DNA of 36,693 nucleotides from positions 1-36,693 of IMG/VR virus record IMGVR_UViG_3300042429_000625. The stretch is one strand, 5' to 3'. Of the stretch, positions 7,149-15,153 are shown piece by piece. Position numbers and translations under genes: made by a program. How positions within the stretch are numbered: position 1 is the stretch's first letter; every line of letters starts with the position of its first letter. The notes under the pieces are model-generated. The model did no database searches and was not told the origin of the DNA. It was given only the letters and a program-made list of their open reading frames with translations. The DNA is from a virus.

Positions 7149-8042
7149 ATGTCGTTCAAGATCACCGCCGCTTTCGTTGACCAATTCTCTGGCAACGTCG
7201 AGCACCTCACCCAGCAAGGCGATTCCCGCTTTGCTGGCAAAGTCCGCAATGAGTCCCAAAAGGGCAAAACCAAGTTCTTCGAACAGCTGGGCACTACCCG
7301 TGCCGTTCGCCGCACTTCCCGTCACGCTGATACTCCTCGCGTTGATAGCTCGCACCAGCGCCGTGCCTGCTTCCTCAATGACTACGACATCAGCGACCTG
7401 GTTGATTCACTGGATGACACCAAGATGCTCATTGATCCGAAATCCAGCTACGCTCAGTCGTTTGCTATGGCGTTCAATCGCGCCAAGGATGAGGAAGTCA
7501 TCACTGCTGCAACTGGCGACTCCTACGCCGACAAAGACGGCACTGGTGCCACTATCGCTGTCGCTCTGCCTGCTGCTCAGAAGGTCGCTGTGAACTTCGG
7601 TGGTTCTAACATCGGCATGACGCTTGCTAAGATGATCGAGGCCAAGTCGATCCTGGGCAAAGCTGAGTATCCCAAGGGTTCCGAGTTATTCCTTGCCTAC
7701 ACTCAGCAACAGCTTGATGACTTGCTCCTTAACGTGAGCCAAGTGTCTAGCTCTGATTACGCTGCTGTGAAGGCTCTGGTTGACGGTGAAGTGTCCTACT
7801 TCATGGGTTTCAACTTCATCAAGAGCGAGCTGCTTACCCTCACCGTTGCCTCTGACGTTCGCACCTGCTTCGCCTATGTGAAACAGGGTTTGGTTCAGTC
7901 CATCGGTCAGGACATGGTTGCTAAGGTCGATGAGCTGCCCACCAAGAACTACGCCACTCAGGTTTACGCCAACATGAGCGTTGGCGCCTGCCGTATGCAG
8001 GAAGAGCTTGTGGTTCAAATCTCCTGCGACGAATCCCCGTAA
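7149..8042 (+). CDS. Major capsid protein
   Basis: 297 residues, directly after the scaffold gene. It belongs to the podovirus HK97-fold capsid family that starts with a short 'F...F...v..l.qq..s.f...v' segment; here MSFKITAAFVDQFSGNVEHL, then TQQGDSRFAGKVR. DTPRVDSSHQRRACFLNDYD is another family landmark, and MGFNFIKSELL near residues 218-229 corresponds to the conserved 'G..fi.se.l' before the C-terminal strand. It is not cleaved by an obvious prohead protease, and none is encoded. The start is the ATG after CTTCTTTT; an overlapping frame from 7096 is a shadow. Confidence 0.92.
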   Translation: MSFKITAAFVDQFSGNVEHLTQQGDSRFAGKVRNESQKGKTKFFEQLGTTRAVRRTSRHADTPRVDSSHQRRACFLNDYDISDLVDSLDDTKMLIDPKSSYAQSFAMAFNRAKDEEVITAATGDSYADKDGTGATIAVALPAAQKVAVNFGGSNIGMTLAKMIEAKSILGKAEYPKGSELFLAYTQQQLDDLLLNVSQVSSSDYAAVKALVDGEVSYFMGFNFIKSELLTLTVASDVRTCFAYVKQGLVQSIGQDMVAKVDELPTKNYATQVYANMSVGACRMQEELVVQISCDESP

Positions 8043-8087
8043 TCCTTGAGGGTTCATCACACGTCTAATCATCAATAACTAAATATC

Positions 8088-8555
8088 ATGCCTACTTTTA
8101 ACACTTCCCGCTTCACTGCGCAAACTGGCGCTGCTGGTGCCTCGCCTTCGGCTGCTTATCAGCTGTCGAAGTTCACTCAGGGCAAAGTCCGTTATGCAAC
8201 CGTTCCCTATGCGCTTGCTGGCACTGAGGCGGCTGCTGACATCATCAACCTCGTTCGTCTGAAAGAGGGTGCGGTTCCGATTCCTTCGCTGTCCCGCATC
8301 ATCTGTGAAGACCCTGGTACTGCTCTGACGCTGGACATCGGTTACGCTTCCAACACGGACGCGCTCTCTGATGGCATTGCGCTCACCACTGCTCATGACA
8401 TCGCCTTCACTGCTGGCGGCACTGCTGTTGCTGAACAGTATGTTCCGGCTCCTCTGGCTTACGCTGATCGTGACATCATCGCCACGGTAACGGTTGCTAC
8501 CTCGCTGACTGCTGGCGCTAAGCTCCTGTTCCTAATCGCCTACGTTGACGAATAA
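8088..8555 (+). CDS. Probable capsid decoration or minor structural protein
   Basis: 155 residues between the capsid gene and a terminator. Composition is Ala/Thr/Ile-rich with almost no charged clusters, and alternating hydrophobic residues suggest beta strands (TLDIGYASNTDALSDGIALT, RDIIATVTVATSLTAGAKLL). Proteins of this size directly after the capsid gene in podoviruses are often head decoration or vertex proteins, and the 'l.idIGya.ntDal' pattern is seen in such genes. The assignment is from position and composition. The start is ATG after CTAAATATC, again without Shine-Dalgarno. Confidence 0.7.
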   Translation: MPTFNTSRFTAQTGAAGASPSAAYQLSKFTQGKVRYATVPYALAGTEAAADIINLVRLKEGAVPIPSLSRIICEDPGTALTLDIGYASNTDALSDGIALTTAHDIAFTAGGTAVAEQYVPAPLAYADRDIIATVTVATSLTAGAKLLFLIAYVDE

Positions 8556-8577
8556 GAGCTAGGCTCTGCTTCGTGTT

Positions 8578-8617
8578 AAACCCACCTTTGCTCTTCCGAG
8601 TGGGGGTGGGTTTTTTT
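8578..8617 (+). terminator. Intrinsic terminator after the capsid genes
   Basis: AAACCCACC (8578-8586) pairs with GGTGGGTTT (8605-8613), with extra internal pairing CTC-TTCC-GAG, followed by a T7 tract. A smaller hairpin AGAGC-TAG-GCTCT lies just upstream. It isolates the capsid-plus-decoration unit. Confidence 0.85.
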
Positions 8618-8640
8618 CTTAAATCTTAAATCTATTTTCT
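8618..8640 (+). promoter_or_regulatory. Tandem CTTAAATCT motif before a virion gene
   Basis: CTTAAATCT occurs twice with a two-base overlap at 8618-8626 and 8625-8633, then TATTTTCT and the ATG at 8641. The same nonamer precedes the capsid ATG at 7132-7140. It may be an initiation element for SD-independent translation or part of a late promoter. Confidence 0.4.
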
Positions 8641-10419
8641 ATGTCTCTGAATGTGAATCAAGTGGTTGGTAGCAAGCCCCAGATTATCGGGGGTGAGTTG
8701 GACGGTGAGCCAGGCACCTATAAGGCGCTTGTTTTAAGTGAAACGGGTGGCATCACCCAAAACTCTCACGTCGTTGACTGCTCGTTTACCAAGACCGGCG
8801 CGGGGCTGGTGGCGGATGAAGTGGTGCAAGTGGGCGCAACGGGTTCGGGTATGACCGTAGCTCAGGCTTATGGCAATTTGCTGGTGGATACCGGCACCAC
8901 GGTAAACGCTGAGTTCCTGATGCGCTCGGTGGAGTCGATCAAGGGCGGGCACATTGCACGCGCCAAGGTGATGCTGAGTCAGAAGATCGTGAATCAGCAC
9001 TTCGGGGTTTATCTCGCTGATTTGATTGGTGAGAACTGCGCGTTTACCACGGATGAAACCGGCCTTCTTATCTCGATCACGTTGCCAACTGGTCACGGGT
9101 TTACTTCGGCCAATGTTGGGCAAAGTTGTTACCTTGGGGGTGGCAGTGGTGCGGCTGCCATTGTGCCTGGTCGTTATGCAATAACTGCGGTGGCTGGTGA
9201 TGTAGTCACATTCTCGCCGGTCTTTGCTTGCACCTGGACGCGTTCGACCACTACGGCAACGATCACCTTCCTCGGTGGGAATCCAATCTTTTCCATCGCT
9301 GAAGCTGCGACGGTCAGTGCATCGTCCGACACGCTTGCAATCGTCAACGGTGCGGTATCACTGCTCACGCAATCGTCTGGTGGTGTTTCTACCTTCACCT
9401 GCTTAAACGCTGGTGCTACTGCCGGCACGTTGACGCTTACCATGAGCGCCAAGGCGTGGACTCCGAGCGCAAGTGGCACGGTGACTGTGTTCGGCTGGAA
9501 CTGCGTGAGTTTGGTCAAGAACGGCACTTCGGCCACCACGACCAACTGGTTTGACTCTCAACGTCGCGGCTGGGGTTCCGGTGCGTCGTCGCTTACGCTT
9601 ACCACGGATGCCTCGCCTGGTGTTATGGTTCAATTCTCCGGTGATACTACCTCGGAGTTCCTTTGTGACGCCTCACCGGCCACGGCGACGACGGTTCAGT
9701 TCACTTCTCGCGCTAGTCGTTTGGAAAGTCTGGTTGATGCGCTTACTCCTGTTTATCTGTTCATTCAGGCGTTCAACGGTGTTACGGCTCCCGCATCGAC
9801 TACTCGCTTAACGGTGGGCAAGTTCTCGATGGAGGAGACGGGAATCAACAAGGTGATTATCGGGGGAGTAAGTCAGGCTGGATCAGGCAACGGCCAACGT
9901 GTGGTAGTAGATTCGATTACGATGCCGTCGTCGACTGCGGTGGCCGGCACCGCTGCGGAAGGTGCCTCTGCTTCGGGTAATCCGGTGGCAATCGGTGTTA
10001 AAGCCGCAACCGCTATTCAGACTGCTCGCACGGCTGGGCAAATGGTCGCCCCGGCTGCTGACAAAATTGGTCGGTATGTTGGTTGTGGTGAGCAAATCCG
10101 AGACCTGAACACGATGGCTCCGATGGTCACGCTTACCAACACTACGGAGACGACCGTTGTTGCGGCAGTCGCCTCGATCTTCAATGATCTTCGGGCACTC
10201 ATCATCACCAATACGAGCGCAACGGGAACCAGGGTTGATTTCCGACATGTGGCTGCTGGTACGGTGGTGTTCTCGGTGTGGGTTCCGGCTACTACTACGC
10301 TGACCGTAACGCTGCCTGTGGTTGCTAGACAGGCTACGGTGAACACGGCATGGACTGCGCAGCTTGGAACTGCGGTCACGGATGTTCGTATCACTGCGTT
10401 TGCCATTCAGGTGAACTAA
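8641..10419 (+). CDS. Large beta-rich structural protein (possible head fibre or outer appendage)
   Basis: 592 residues, Thr/Ser/Ala/Gly/Val-rich with few charges, as in secreted or virion beta-sandwich proteins. The N-terminal ~110 residues (MSLNVNQVVGSKPQIIGGEL, QKIVNQHFGVYLADLIGENC) look like a separate domain, perhaps the anchor. Two similar strand-rich segments contain ATITFLGGNPIFSI and TLTMSAKAWTPSASGTVTVF, followed by a region ending in TAWTAQLGTAVTDVRITAFA. It has its own transcription unit between two terminators. It could be a head fibre, a vertex spike or an extra tail protein. No catalytic motif or known fold is identified with confidence. Confidence 0.75.
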   Translation: MSLNVNQVVGSKPQIIGGELDGEPGTYKALVLSETGGITQNSHVVDCSFTKTGAGLVADEVVQVGATGSGMTVAQAYGNLLVDTGTTVNAEFLMRSVESIKGGHIARAKVMLSQKIVNQHFGVYLADLIGENCAFTTDETGLLISITLPTGHGFTSANVGQSCYLGGGSGAAAIVPGRYAITAVAGDVVTFSPVFACTWTRSTTTATITFLGGNPIFSIAEAATVSASSDTLAIVNGAVSLLTQSSGGVSTFTCLNAGATAGTLTLTMSAKAWTPSASGTVTVFGWNCVSLVKNGTSATTTNWFDSQRRGWGSGASSLTLTTDASPGVMVQFSGDTTSEFLCDASPATATTVQFTSRASRLESLVDALTPVYLFIQAFNGVTAPASTTRLTVGKFSMEETGINKVIIGGVSQAGSGNGQRVVVDSITMPSSTAVAGTAAEGASASGNPVAIGVKAATAIQTARTAGQMVAPAADKIGRYVGCGEQIRDLNTMAPMVTLTNTTETTVVAAVASIFNDLRALIITNTSATGTRVDFRHVAAGTVVFSVWVPATTTLTVTLPVVARQATVNTAWTAQLGTAVTDVRITAFAIQVN

Positions 10420-10423
10420 TTCC

Positions 10424-10567
10424 ATGAACGAGCCATTTGAATTGCTTGGGATTGATCCTGAGAATGAGGAAACTCATGTTCTCATTCGTGTGAGGTCGGT
10501 TGTTTACTCGGTCTTTGTAGGCCAAGAACAACTTATGGCAAATCAGGCTGTTGGTTTGGCGGAGTAA
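10424..10567 (+). CDS. Small acidic unknown protein (47 residues)
   Basis: A short frame starting four bases after the 592-residue gene: MNEPFELLGIDPENEETHVL, then IRVRSVVYSVFVGQEQLMAN, ending QAVGLAE. It has an acidic N-terminal half and a hydrophobic middle, and its stop sits 12 bases before a terminator stem, so it would be the last gene of that unit. Spacing and codon use fit a real gene. No family recognised. Confidence 0.55.
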   Translation: MNEPFELLGIDPENEETHVLIRVRSVVYSVFVGQEQLMANQAVGLAE

Positions 10568-10579
10568 CTAAAACCCCGT

Positions 10580-10611
10580 GCCGTGGCGGGTAATCCACGG
10601 CTTTCTTCTTT
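10580..10611 (+). terminator. Intrinsic terminator touching the next start codon
   Basis: GCCGTGG (10580-10586) pairs with CCACGGC (10595-10601), followed by TTTCTTCTTT, whose last base is next to the ATG at 10612. The U-tract thus doubles as the pyrimidine-rich leader of the tail tube gene, so terminated transcripts would end at its start codon and only read-through would express it. Confidence 0.8.
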
Positions 10612-11229
10612 ATGGCTTCAAAGACTCAGATTTGTAACTTTGCTTTGGGGCTAGTCGCCTCAGAGGGCATCAACTCGATTGATGACGCGACTGAACCAGC
10701 TCGTCAGTGCAAGCTCCACCTCGATCAGACTACTCGAGAGGTGTTGCGCTTGGCTCCTTGGCGTAGTTGCCGCAAGCGTGCCGTTCTGGTGGCAAATGCG
10801 GCTGTTCCTGCGTTCGGGTGGGATAAGTCATACCTGCTGCCCGTGGACTGGCTCAGAATGGTTTCTTTCAACGACATCGACCCAACTGACATTCGGCGCG
10901 AGTTGTTTGAGGTTGAGGGGCGTGAGTTGCTGACGGATGAGGCAACGGCGAACATCATTTACATCGCTGACGTTACGACTGAGGTCGGTGGAGCGGGTTA
11001 CAACCGACTGGATGCGCTGTTGACTAAAGCGATTTACTACTCGTTGGCGGCTAAGCTGGCGTGGCCGTTGCAGCAGAGTCGCACGCTTGCGGAGTCGCTG
11101 AATGCGTCGGCTGATGCACTGGTGAGACAAGCCAAGTCTGTTAACGCACGGGATGCGTTTGAACCACTGATTAACCCTGTGGATGGTTCGGATTGGGTGA
11201 ACGCTCGGCAATCTTCGACTAACGGCTAA
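10612..11229 (+). CDS. Tail tubular protein A (gatekeeper/adaptor)
   Basis: 205 residues, the T7 gp11 position and size. MASKTQICNFALGLVASEGI, the following acidic stretch, and REVLRLAPWRSCRKRAVL match the family pattern (a helix ending in 'W.fa..ra.L'). FGWDKSYLLPVDWLRM corresponds to the conserved 'y.Y.LP.DclR' segment. It should form the ring between portal and nozzle. It is followed one base later by the nozzle gene. Confidence 0.88.
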   Translation: MASKTQICNFALGLVASEGINSIDDATEPARQCKLHLDQTTREVLRLAPWRSCRKRAVLVANAAVPAFGWDKSYLLPVDWLRMVSFNDIDPTDIRRELFEVEGRELLTDEATANIIYIADVTTEVGGAGYNRLDALLTKAIYYSLAAKLAWPLQQSRTLAESLNASADALVRQAKSVNARDAFEPLINPVDGSDWVNARQSSTNG

Positions 11230-11230
11230 A

Positions 11231-14200
11231 ATGGCACTCCATAAATTTCTCAATAATTTCACGTCTGGCGAGTGGACACCCCTACTTGATGGACGGTCTG
11301 ACTTGGCTCAGTACGACAATGCGTGTCGGACAATGGAGAACTTCCGGCCTATGCAGTACGGTGGGGCGCGTTATCGCACGGGTTTCGAGTTCGTGTGTCC
11401 TGCCAAGTTTGAAACCAAGCAGTGCCGTCTTCTTCCGTTCAACTTCAGCACGGCAACGCGGTTTGTGTTGGAGTTTGGGCACCTGTATATTCGGTTTATC
11501 ACAAACGGTCTTCCGGTGTTGACCGCGGCTAAGGTGATTACGGCGATGACATCGGCGAGTCCTGGCGTGTTTACGTCAACGGCTCACGGCTTTACTAATG
11601 GCAAAGAGATTGTCTTAGATGACTTGGTTGGGCCTACGGTGCTCAATGGGCGGCGGTTCTTGGTGGCTGGGGTGACAACCGATACTTACACGCTGACCGA
11701 TAAGTTCGGGGTGGCGGTTGATACCACGCTCTTGCCTGCGTATGTGTCGGGTGGCACGGCTAAGGGGATTTATGAGGTGGTGACGACTTACACGGAGGAT
11801 GATCTGTTCGGCATCCAGTTTAAGGGCATCAATGACGTGATTTATCTCACGCATCCCAACTACGCACCTCGCAAGCTGTCACGGGTGACTGATGTGAGTT
11901 GGACGTTCGGGCTGGTTGCTTTCGATTCTGCGCCATTACTTGATGAGAACATCACTGCTACCACGTTGACCTGTTCTAACGCGGCTGTGGGCACGGGACG
12001 CACGCTTACGGCGTCTTCTTCGCTGTTTAGTGCTCTTCATGTTGGGTCTGTGTGGCAAATCAGCCATGATCAAGACGCTTTGCAGACTGAGCGCACGCTG
12101 ACATCTAGCGGAAATAGTGCGTCGATTCGGGTAAAGGGAACTTGGTCTATTCAAACTACTGGCTCTTGGACGGCGACGATTAAGGTAGTTCGCTCTTTTG
12201 ACGATTTTGCCACTGCTGGTGAAGTAATTCGGTTGTTTAAGGGTGTGGCGGATCGCAACATTTCGGCTTCAGGGGATGAAGATGAGGACTGTCATTTACG
12301 CCTAGAAGTGACTTGGACAAGTGGATCAGGTCGCGTGTGGATTGAAGCGGAGAACACCACGATTTCGGGCTTGGTGAAGATCACGGCTTACACGTCTGAC
12401 ACGGTGGTAACGTGCCAAGTGCTCACTGCGCTGGCGGCTACCACGGCAACTAAGGTCTGGCGTGAAGGGGCATGGAGCGATTACCGAGGTTATCCCCGTG
12501 CGCTGGGGCTTTATGAGCAACGCCTGTTCTTTGGTGGTACGGCTGCTTTCCCCACTCGCTTCTGGGGCTCTAAGTCGGGTGACTTTGAGAACTTCGAAGA
12601 CGGTTCACTTGACGATGATGGTGTGTCGTTCGTCGTGGCGTCTGCTGAGTCCAACCCGATTATGTGGATGGACGGTCTGGACGTGCTGCAAATCGGCACG
12701 GCTGGCGGTGAGGTGGTGGCACGGGCTGGATCGCAAGATGAGCCTTTAACGCCTTCCAACGTGGCCGTTCGTGCTCAATCGTCCTACGGTTCTGATACGA
12801 TTCAATCAATCAGCGTGGGTGACGCGGTGCTATTCATGCAGCGGCAAGGGCGTCGTCTGCGTGAGATGGCTTACACCATTGAGAAAGATCGTTATGTGGC
12901 ACCTGACCTTACCTTGCTTTCTGAGCACGTCACGGAGTCGGGAATTGTTCAAATGGCGTTTGCTCGTCAACCTGACCCTACGCTGATGCTGGTGCGTGAT
13001 GACGGCCAGCTTGCGGTTCTTACCTATAACCGTGAGCAAAACGTCACGGCATGGGCACGGTGGACAACTCCAGGCTACTTCGAGTCAATCACGTCAGTTT
13101 ACGGCTCACCTGTGGATGAGATTTGGGCATCAGTTAAACGCACGATAAACGGCGTCACCGTTCGCAACATTGAACGTATGGCAGTCGAAGAAGAAGCTGC
13201 GGGCACTGCCAACCTCGCTGAAGTCGTCTTCATCTTGGACACCACGGGTTCAATGGGGAGCATCATCACCTCAGTTCTCACTCAAATCTCTGAAATCGCT
13301 GCGCTCTATGTTGCCAAGTTTGGACGTGCCCGCTTTGCCCTTGCTGACTACAAAGACGAAACCGATCCATTCGTGTTCGATGACTTCATGGATTTGGACG
13401 CCTTAGCAATCGTACTGGCTACCAAAACAGCCGATGGCGGCGATGATGCGCCAGAAGACGGCTACGGGGCCATCAAGAAAAGTATGGAACAAGCAAGCTG
13501 GACGCTTGGTTCTGCACGCTTTGCCGTTCTCTTTACTGACGTTGAATCCCATGAGCGCGGTGCAACTGAGGCACAGGCTCTTTCTGCACTGCAATCCAAA
13601 GACTGCGTGTTCTCCTACGGCATTGGCGTTGAACCAACTTTTGAGGATTTACGCACTGCTACTGGTGGCGTTCTCGTTGAAGATATTGACACAATCGCCA
13701 ATGATCTTCTGCCGTCCGTATTTATTCCATTCACTGAGTTCCACTTAGATTGTGCTTCAGTTGGCACAGCGTCTTCAAACGTCATTTCTGGTCTGCATCA
13801 CTTGGAGGGTGAGTCAGTCCGTGTCGTGCTCAACTCTGCCGTTATGGGTGATTACACGGTCACGGCTGGGGCAATCACGCTTCCAGTGGGTTCATTGGGG
13901 GCTTACGCTATCGGCCTGCCTTATTCTGGCACGATTAAGACCATGCGCCTAGATACCCAACTGGCGAACGGTGCGAGCCAAGGGCGCAAACGGCGAATCA
14001 CTGAAGCAACCTTGCGCTTCAATCAAACGCAGGGGTGTAAGTTTGGGAAGTCACTGACTGCGTTAAACGAGATTCAGTTTAGGGGCTGGGCTGATGATCC
14101 GAGCATTGGGGCTCCTAAGTTTACGGGTGAGAAAACCGTGAGCTGGCCTATGGGCTACTCTGAAGACGCTGTGGTTTACGTTGTGCAGGATCAACCGTTG

Positions 14201-14251
14201 CCGTGCACGCTGCTAGGTCTTGCGATTAAGCACGATTTCATGGGGGATTGA
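11231..14251 (+). CDS. Tail nozzle protein (tubular protein B) with inserted VWA domain
   Basis: 1006 residues. The start (KFLNNFTSGEWTPLLDGRSD, then NFRPMQYGGARYRTGFEFV) and YPRALGLYEQRLFFGGTAAF at about 421-440 are hallmarks of podovirus nozzle proteins. Residues about 663-832 are a complete von Willebrand A domain: VVFILDTTGSMGS (MIDAS D670, T672, S674), ALADYKDE (D706), GGDDAPEDG (D738, D739) and LFTDVESHE (D770). After it the nozzle sequence resumes with HLDCASVGTASSNVISGLHH, then LEGESVRVVL. The domain thus splits a normal nozzle fold near the place that forms the lower, outer tip. A metal-dependent adhesion role in host contact is inferred; the family normally lacks this domain. Confidence 0.88.
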   Translation: MALHKFLNNFTSGEWTPLLDGRSDLAQYDNACRTMENFRPMQYGGARYRTGFEFVCPAKFETKQCRLLPFNFSTATRFVLEFGHLYIRFITNGLPVLTAAKVITAMTSASPGVFTSTAHGFTNGKEIVLDDLVGPTVLNGRRFLVAGVTTDTYTLTDKFGVAVDTTLLPAYVSGGTAKGIYEVVTTYTEDDLFGIQFKGINDVIYLTHPNYAPRKLSRVTDVSWTFGLVAFDSAPLLDENITATTLTCSNAAVGTGRTLTASSSLFSALHVGSVWQISHDQDALQTERTLTSSGNSASIRVKGTWSIQTTGSWTATIKVVRSFDDFATAGEVIRLFKGVADRNISASGDEDEDCHLRLEVTWTSGSGRVWIEAENTTISGLVKITAYTSDTVVTCQVLTALAATTATKVWREGAWSDYRGYPRALGLYEQRLFFGGTAAFPTRFWGSKSGDFENFEDGSLDDDGVSFVVASAESNPIMWMDGLDVLQIGTAGGEVVARAGSQDEPLTPSNVAVRAQSSYGSDTIQSISVGDAVLFMQRQGRRLREMAYTIEKDRYVAPDLTLLSEHVTESGIVQMAFARQPDPTLMLVRDDGQLAVLTYNREQNVTAWARWTTPGYFESITSVYGSPVDEIWASVKRTINGVTVRNIERMAVEEEAAGTANLAEVVFILDTTGSMGSIITSVLTQISEIAALYVAKFGRARFALADYKDETDPFVFDDFMDLDALAIVLATKTADGGDDAPEDGYGAIKKSMEQASWTLGSARFAVLFTDVESHERGATEAQALSALQSKDCVFSYGIGVEPTFEDLRTATGGVLVEDIDTIANDLLPSVFIPFTEFHLDCASVGTASSNVISGLHHLEGESVRVVLNSAVMGDYTVTAGAITLPVGSLGAYAIGLPYSGTIKTMRLDTQLANGASQGRKRRITEATLRFNQTQGCKFGKSLTALNEIQFRGWADDPSIGAPKFTGEKTVSWPMGYSEDAVVYVVQDQPLPCTLLGLAIKHDFMGD

Positions 14252-14254
14252 GCT

Positions 14255-14653
14255 ATGACCACCCGACTCATTGATAACGATTTGGATTATCCTGTAATTC
14301 TCCCTTGGTGGGAGGCGCATCAGGGCGTTGGAGTGCCTCGCAACATCCTTCCACCATGCGGAGTGGTGGCGATGGATGACGATGGCACTCCTGCGGCGGC
14401 TGGCTGGCTTTACATGGCGGTGGGTGTTGGTCTGGCGTGGATGTCGTGGCATGTGACCAATCCGGTGCTTCCACCGATAAGGGCACTGCGGGCCTTAACT
14501 CAGGTGGCTGGTGCTCTTGAAATGCTGGCTGAGGCTCACGATTACCATATCGTTTACACTGAAACCAACAATCCTGCCCTAGTGCGTTGGATGAAGGCGC
14601 GGGGCTTTCAACAGAATCATAGTGGCGTCACTCAACTCTTCAAAACAGTCTAA
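14255..14653 (+). CDS. GNAT-like protein in T7 gp13 position
   Basis: 132 residues with GNAT-type features: a central 'v.w.V..P.l....i.aL..l' section (AWMSWHVTNPVLPPIRALRA) and TETNNPALVRWMKARGFQ near the C-terminus, the usual final helix-strand of N-acetyltransferases. The T7 gp13 internal virion protein also has a GNAT-like fold, and this gene is in the same place just after the nozzle gene. The acetyl-CoA loop is not clearly kept, so a structural or assembly role is as likely as enzymatic activity. The gene starts three bases after the nozzle stop. Confidence 0.75.
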   Translation: MTTRLIDNDLDYPVILPWWEAHQGVGVPRNILPPCGVVAMDDDGTPAAAGWLYMAVGVGLAWMSWHVTNPVLPPIRALRALTQVAGALEMLAEAHDYHIVYTETNNPALVRWMKARGFQQNHSGVTQLFKTV

Positions 14654-14655
14654 AC

Positions 14656-15144
14656 ATGGGAATAGAAACTTTAGCGGTGGTTGCCATTGCGGCAACGGTG
14701 GCAGGCGCGGGCGTCTCTGCCTATGCTGCCAATGAGCAAGCGAAGTCACAACAGAAGATGGCGAATTACAACGCTGCTCTGATGGACAATGAAGCTGCTC
14801 AACGTGCGGCTGATGCTCGCACTTCAGCCAATGCCCAGCGTGCTCAGAATGACGCATTGCGGGCCAAACAACGGGCTTTGTACGCCAAGGCGGGTGTTGT
14901 GTCGGCTGGCACTCCTTTGCTCGTCCAGGCTGAACAGGCGGCAACGCTTGAAATGGCTGCACTGGACACTGAGCGAACGGGGAACATGGAAGCTGCTCGG
15001 ATGCGCTCGCAAGCGGACATGGATCGCATGGCTGGACGTGCTGCGCGGAGTGCTGGTCGGCTTCAGGTTGCTGGTACGGTGCTGCAAGGTGCCGGTGCTG
15101 CTTCGTCAATGGGTGCAAACTATCGTTATCAAGGAATCGCTTAA
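14656..15144 (+). CDS. Internal virion protein, T7 gp14-like
   Basis: 162 residues. A hydrophobic segment at residues 5-26 (TLAVVAIAATVAGAGVSAYA) is followed by a long Ala/Gln/Arg-rich helix with MRSQADMDRMAGRAARSAGR near the end, and a short tail NYRYQGIA. This is the build of T7 gp14-type ejection proteins, which leave the virion first and form a channel in the outer membrane. It lies between the gp13-like and gp15-like genes, as in T7. A membrane-active role is inferred from the family. Confidence 0.8.
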   Translation: MGIETLAVVAIAATVAGAGVSAYAANEQAKSQQKMANYNAALMDNEAAQRAADARTSANAQRAQNDALRAKQRALYAKAGVVSAGTPLLVQAEQAATLEMAALDTERTGNMEAARMRSQADMDRMAGRAARSAGRLQVAGTVLQGAGAASSMGANYRYQGIA

Positions 15145-15153
15145 TCTACTTTT

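Noticed and set aside
7096-7593. 165-residue rightward frame overlapping the capsid gene
   Set aside because: It is rich in Leu, Ser and Pro as a shadow frame would be, and the capsid frame is clearly the real one.
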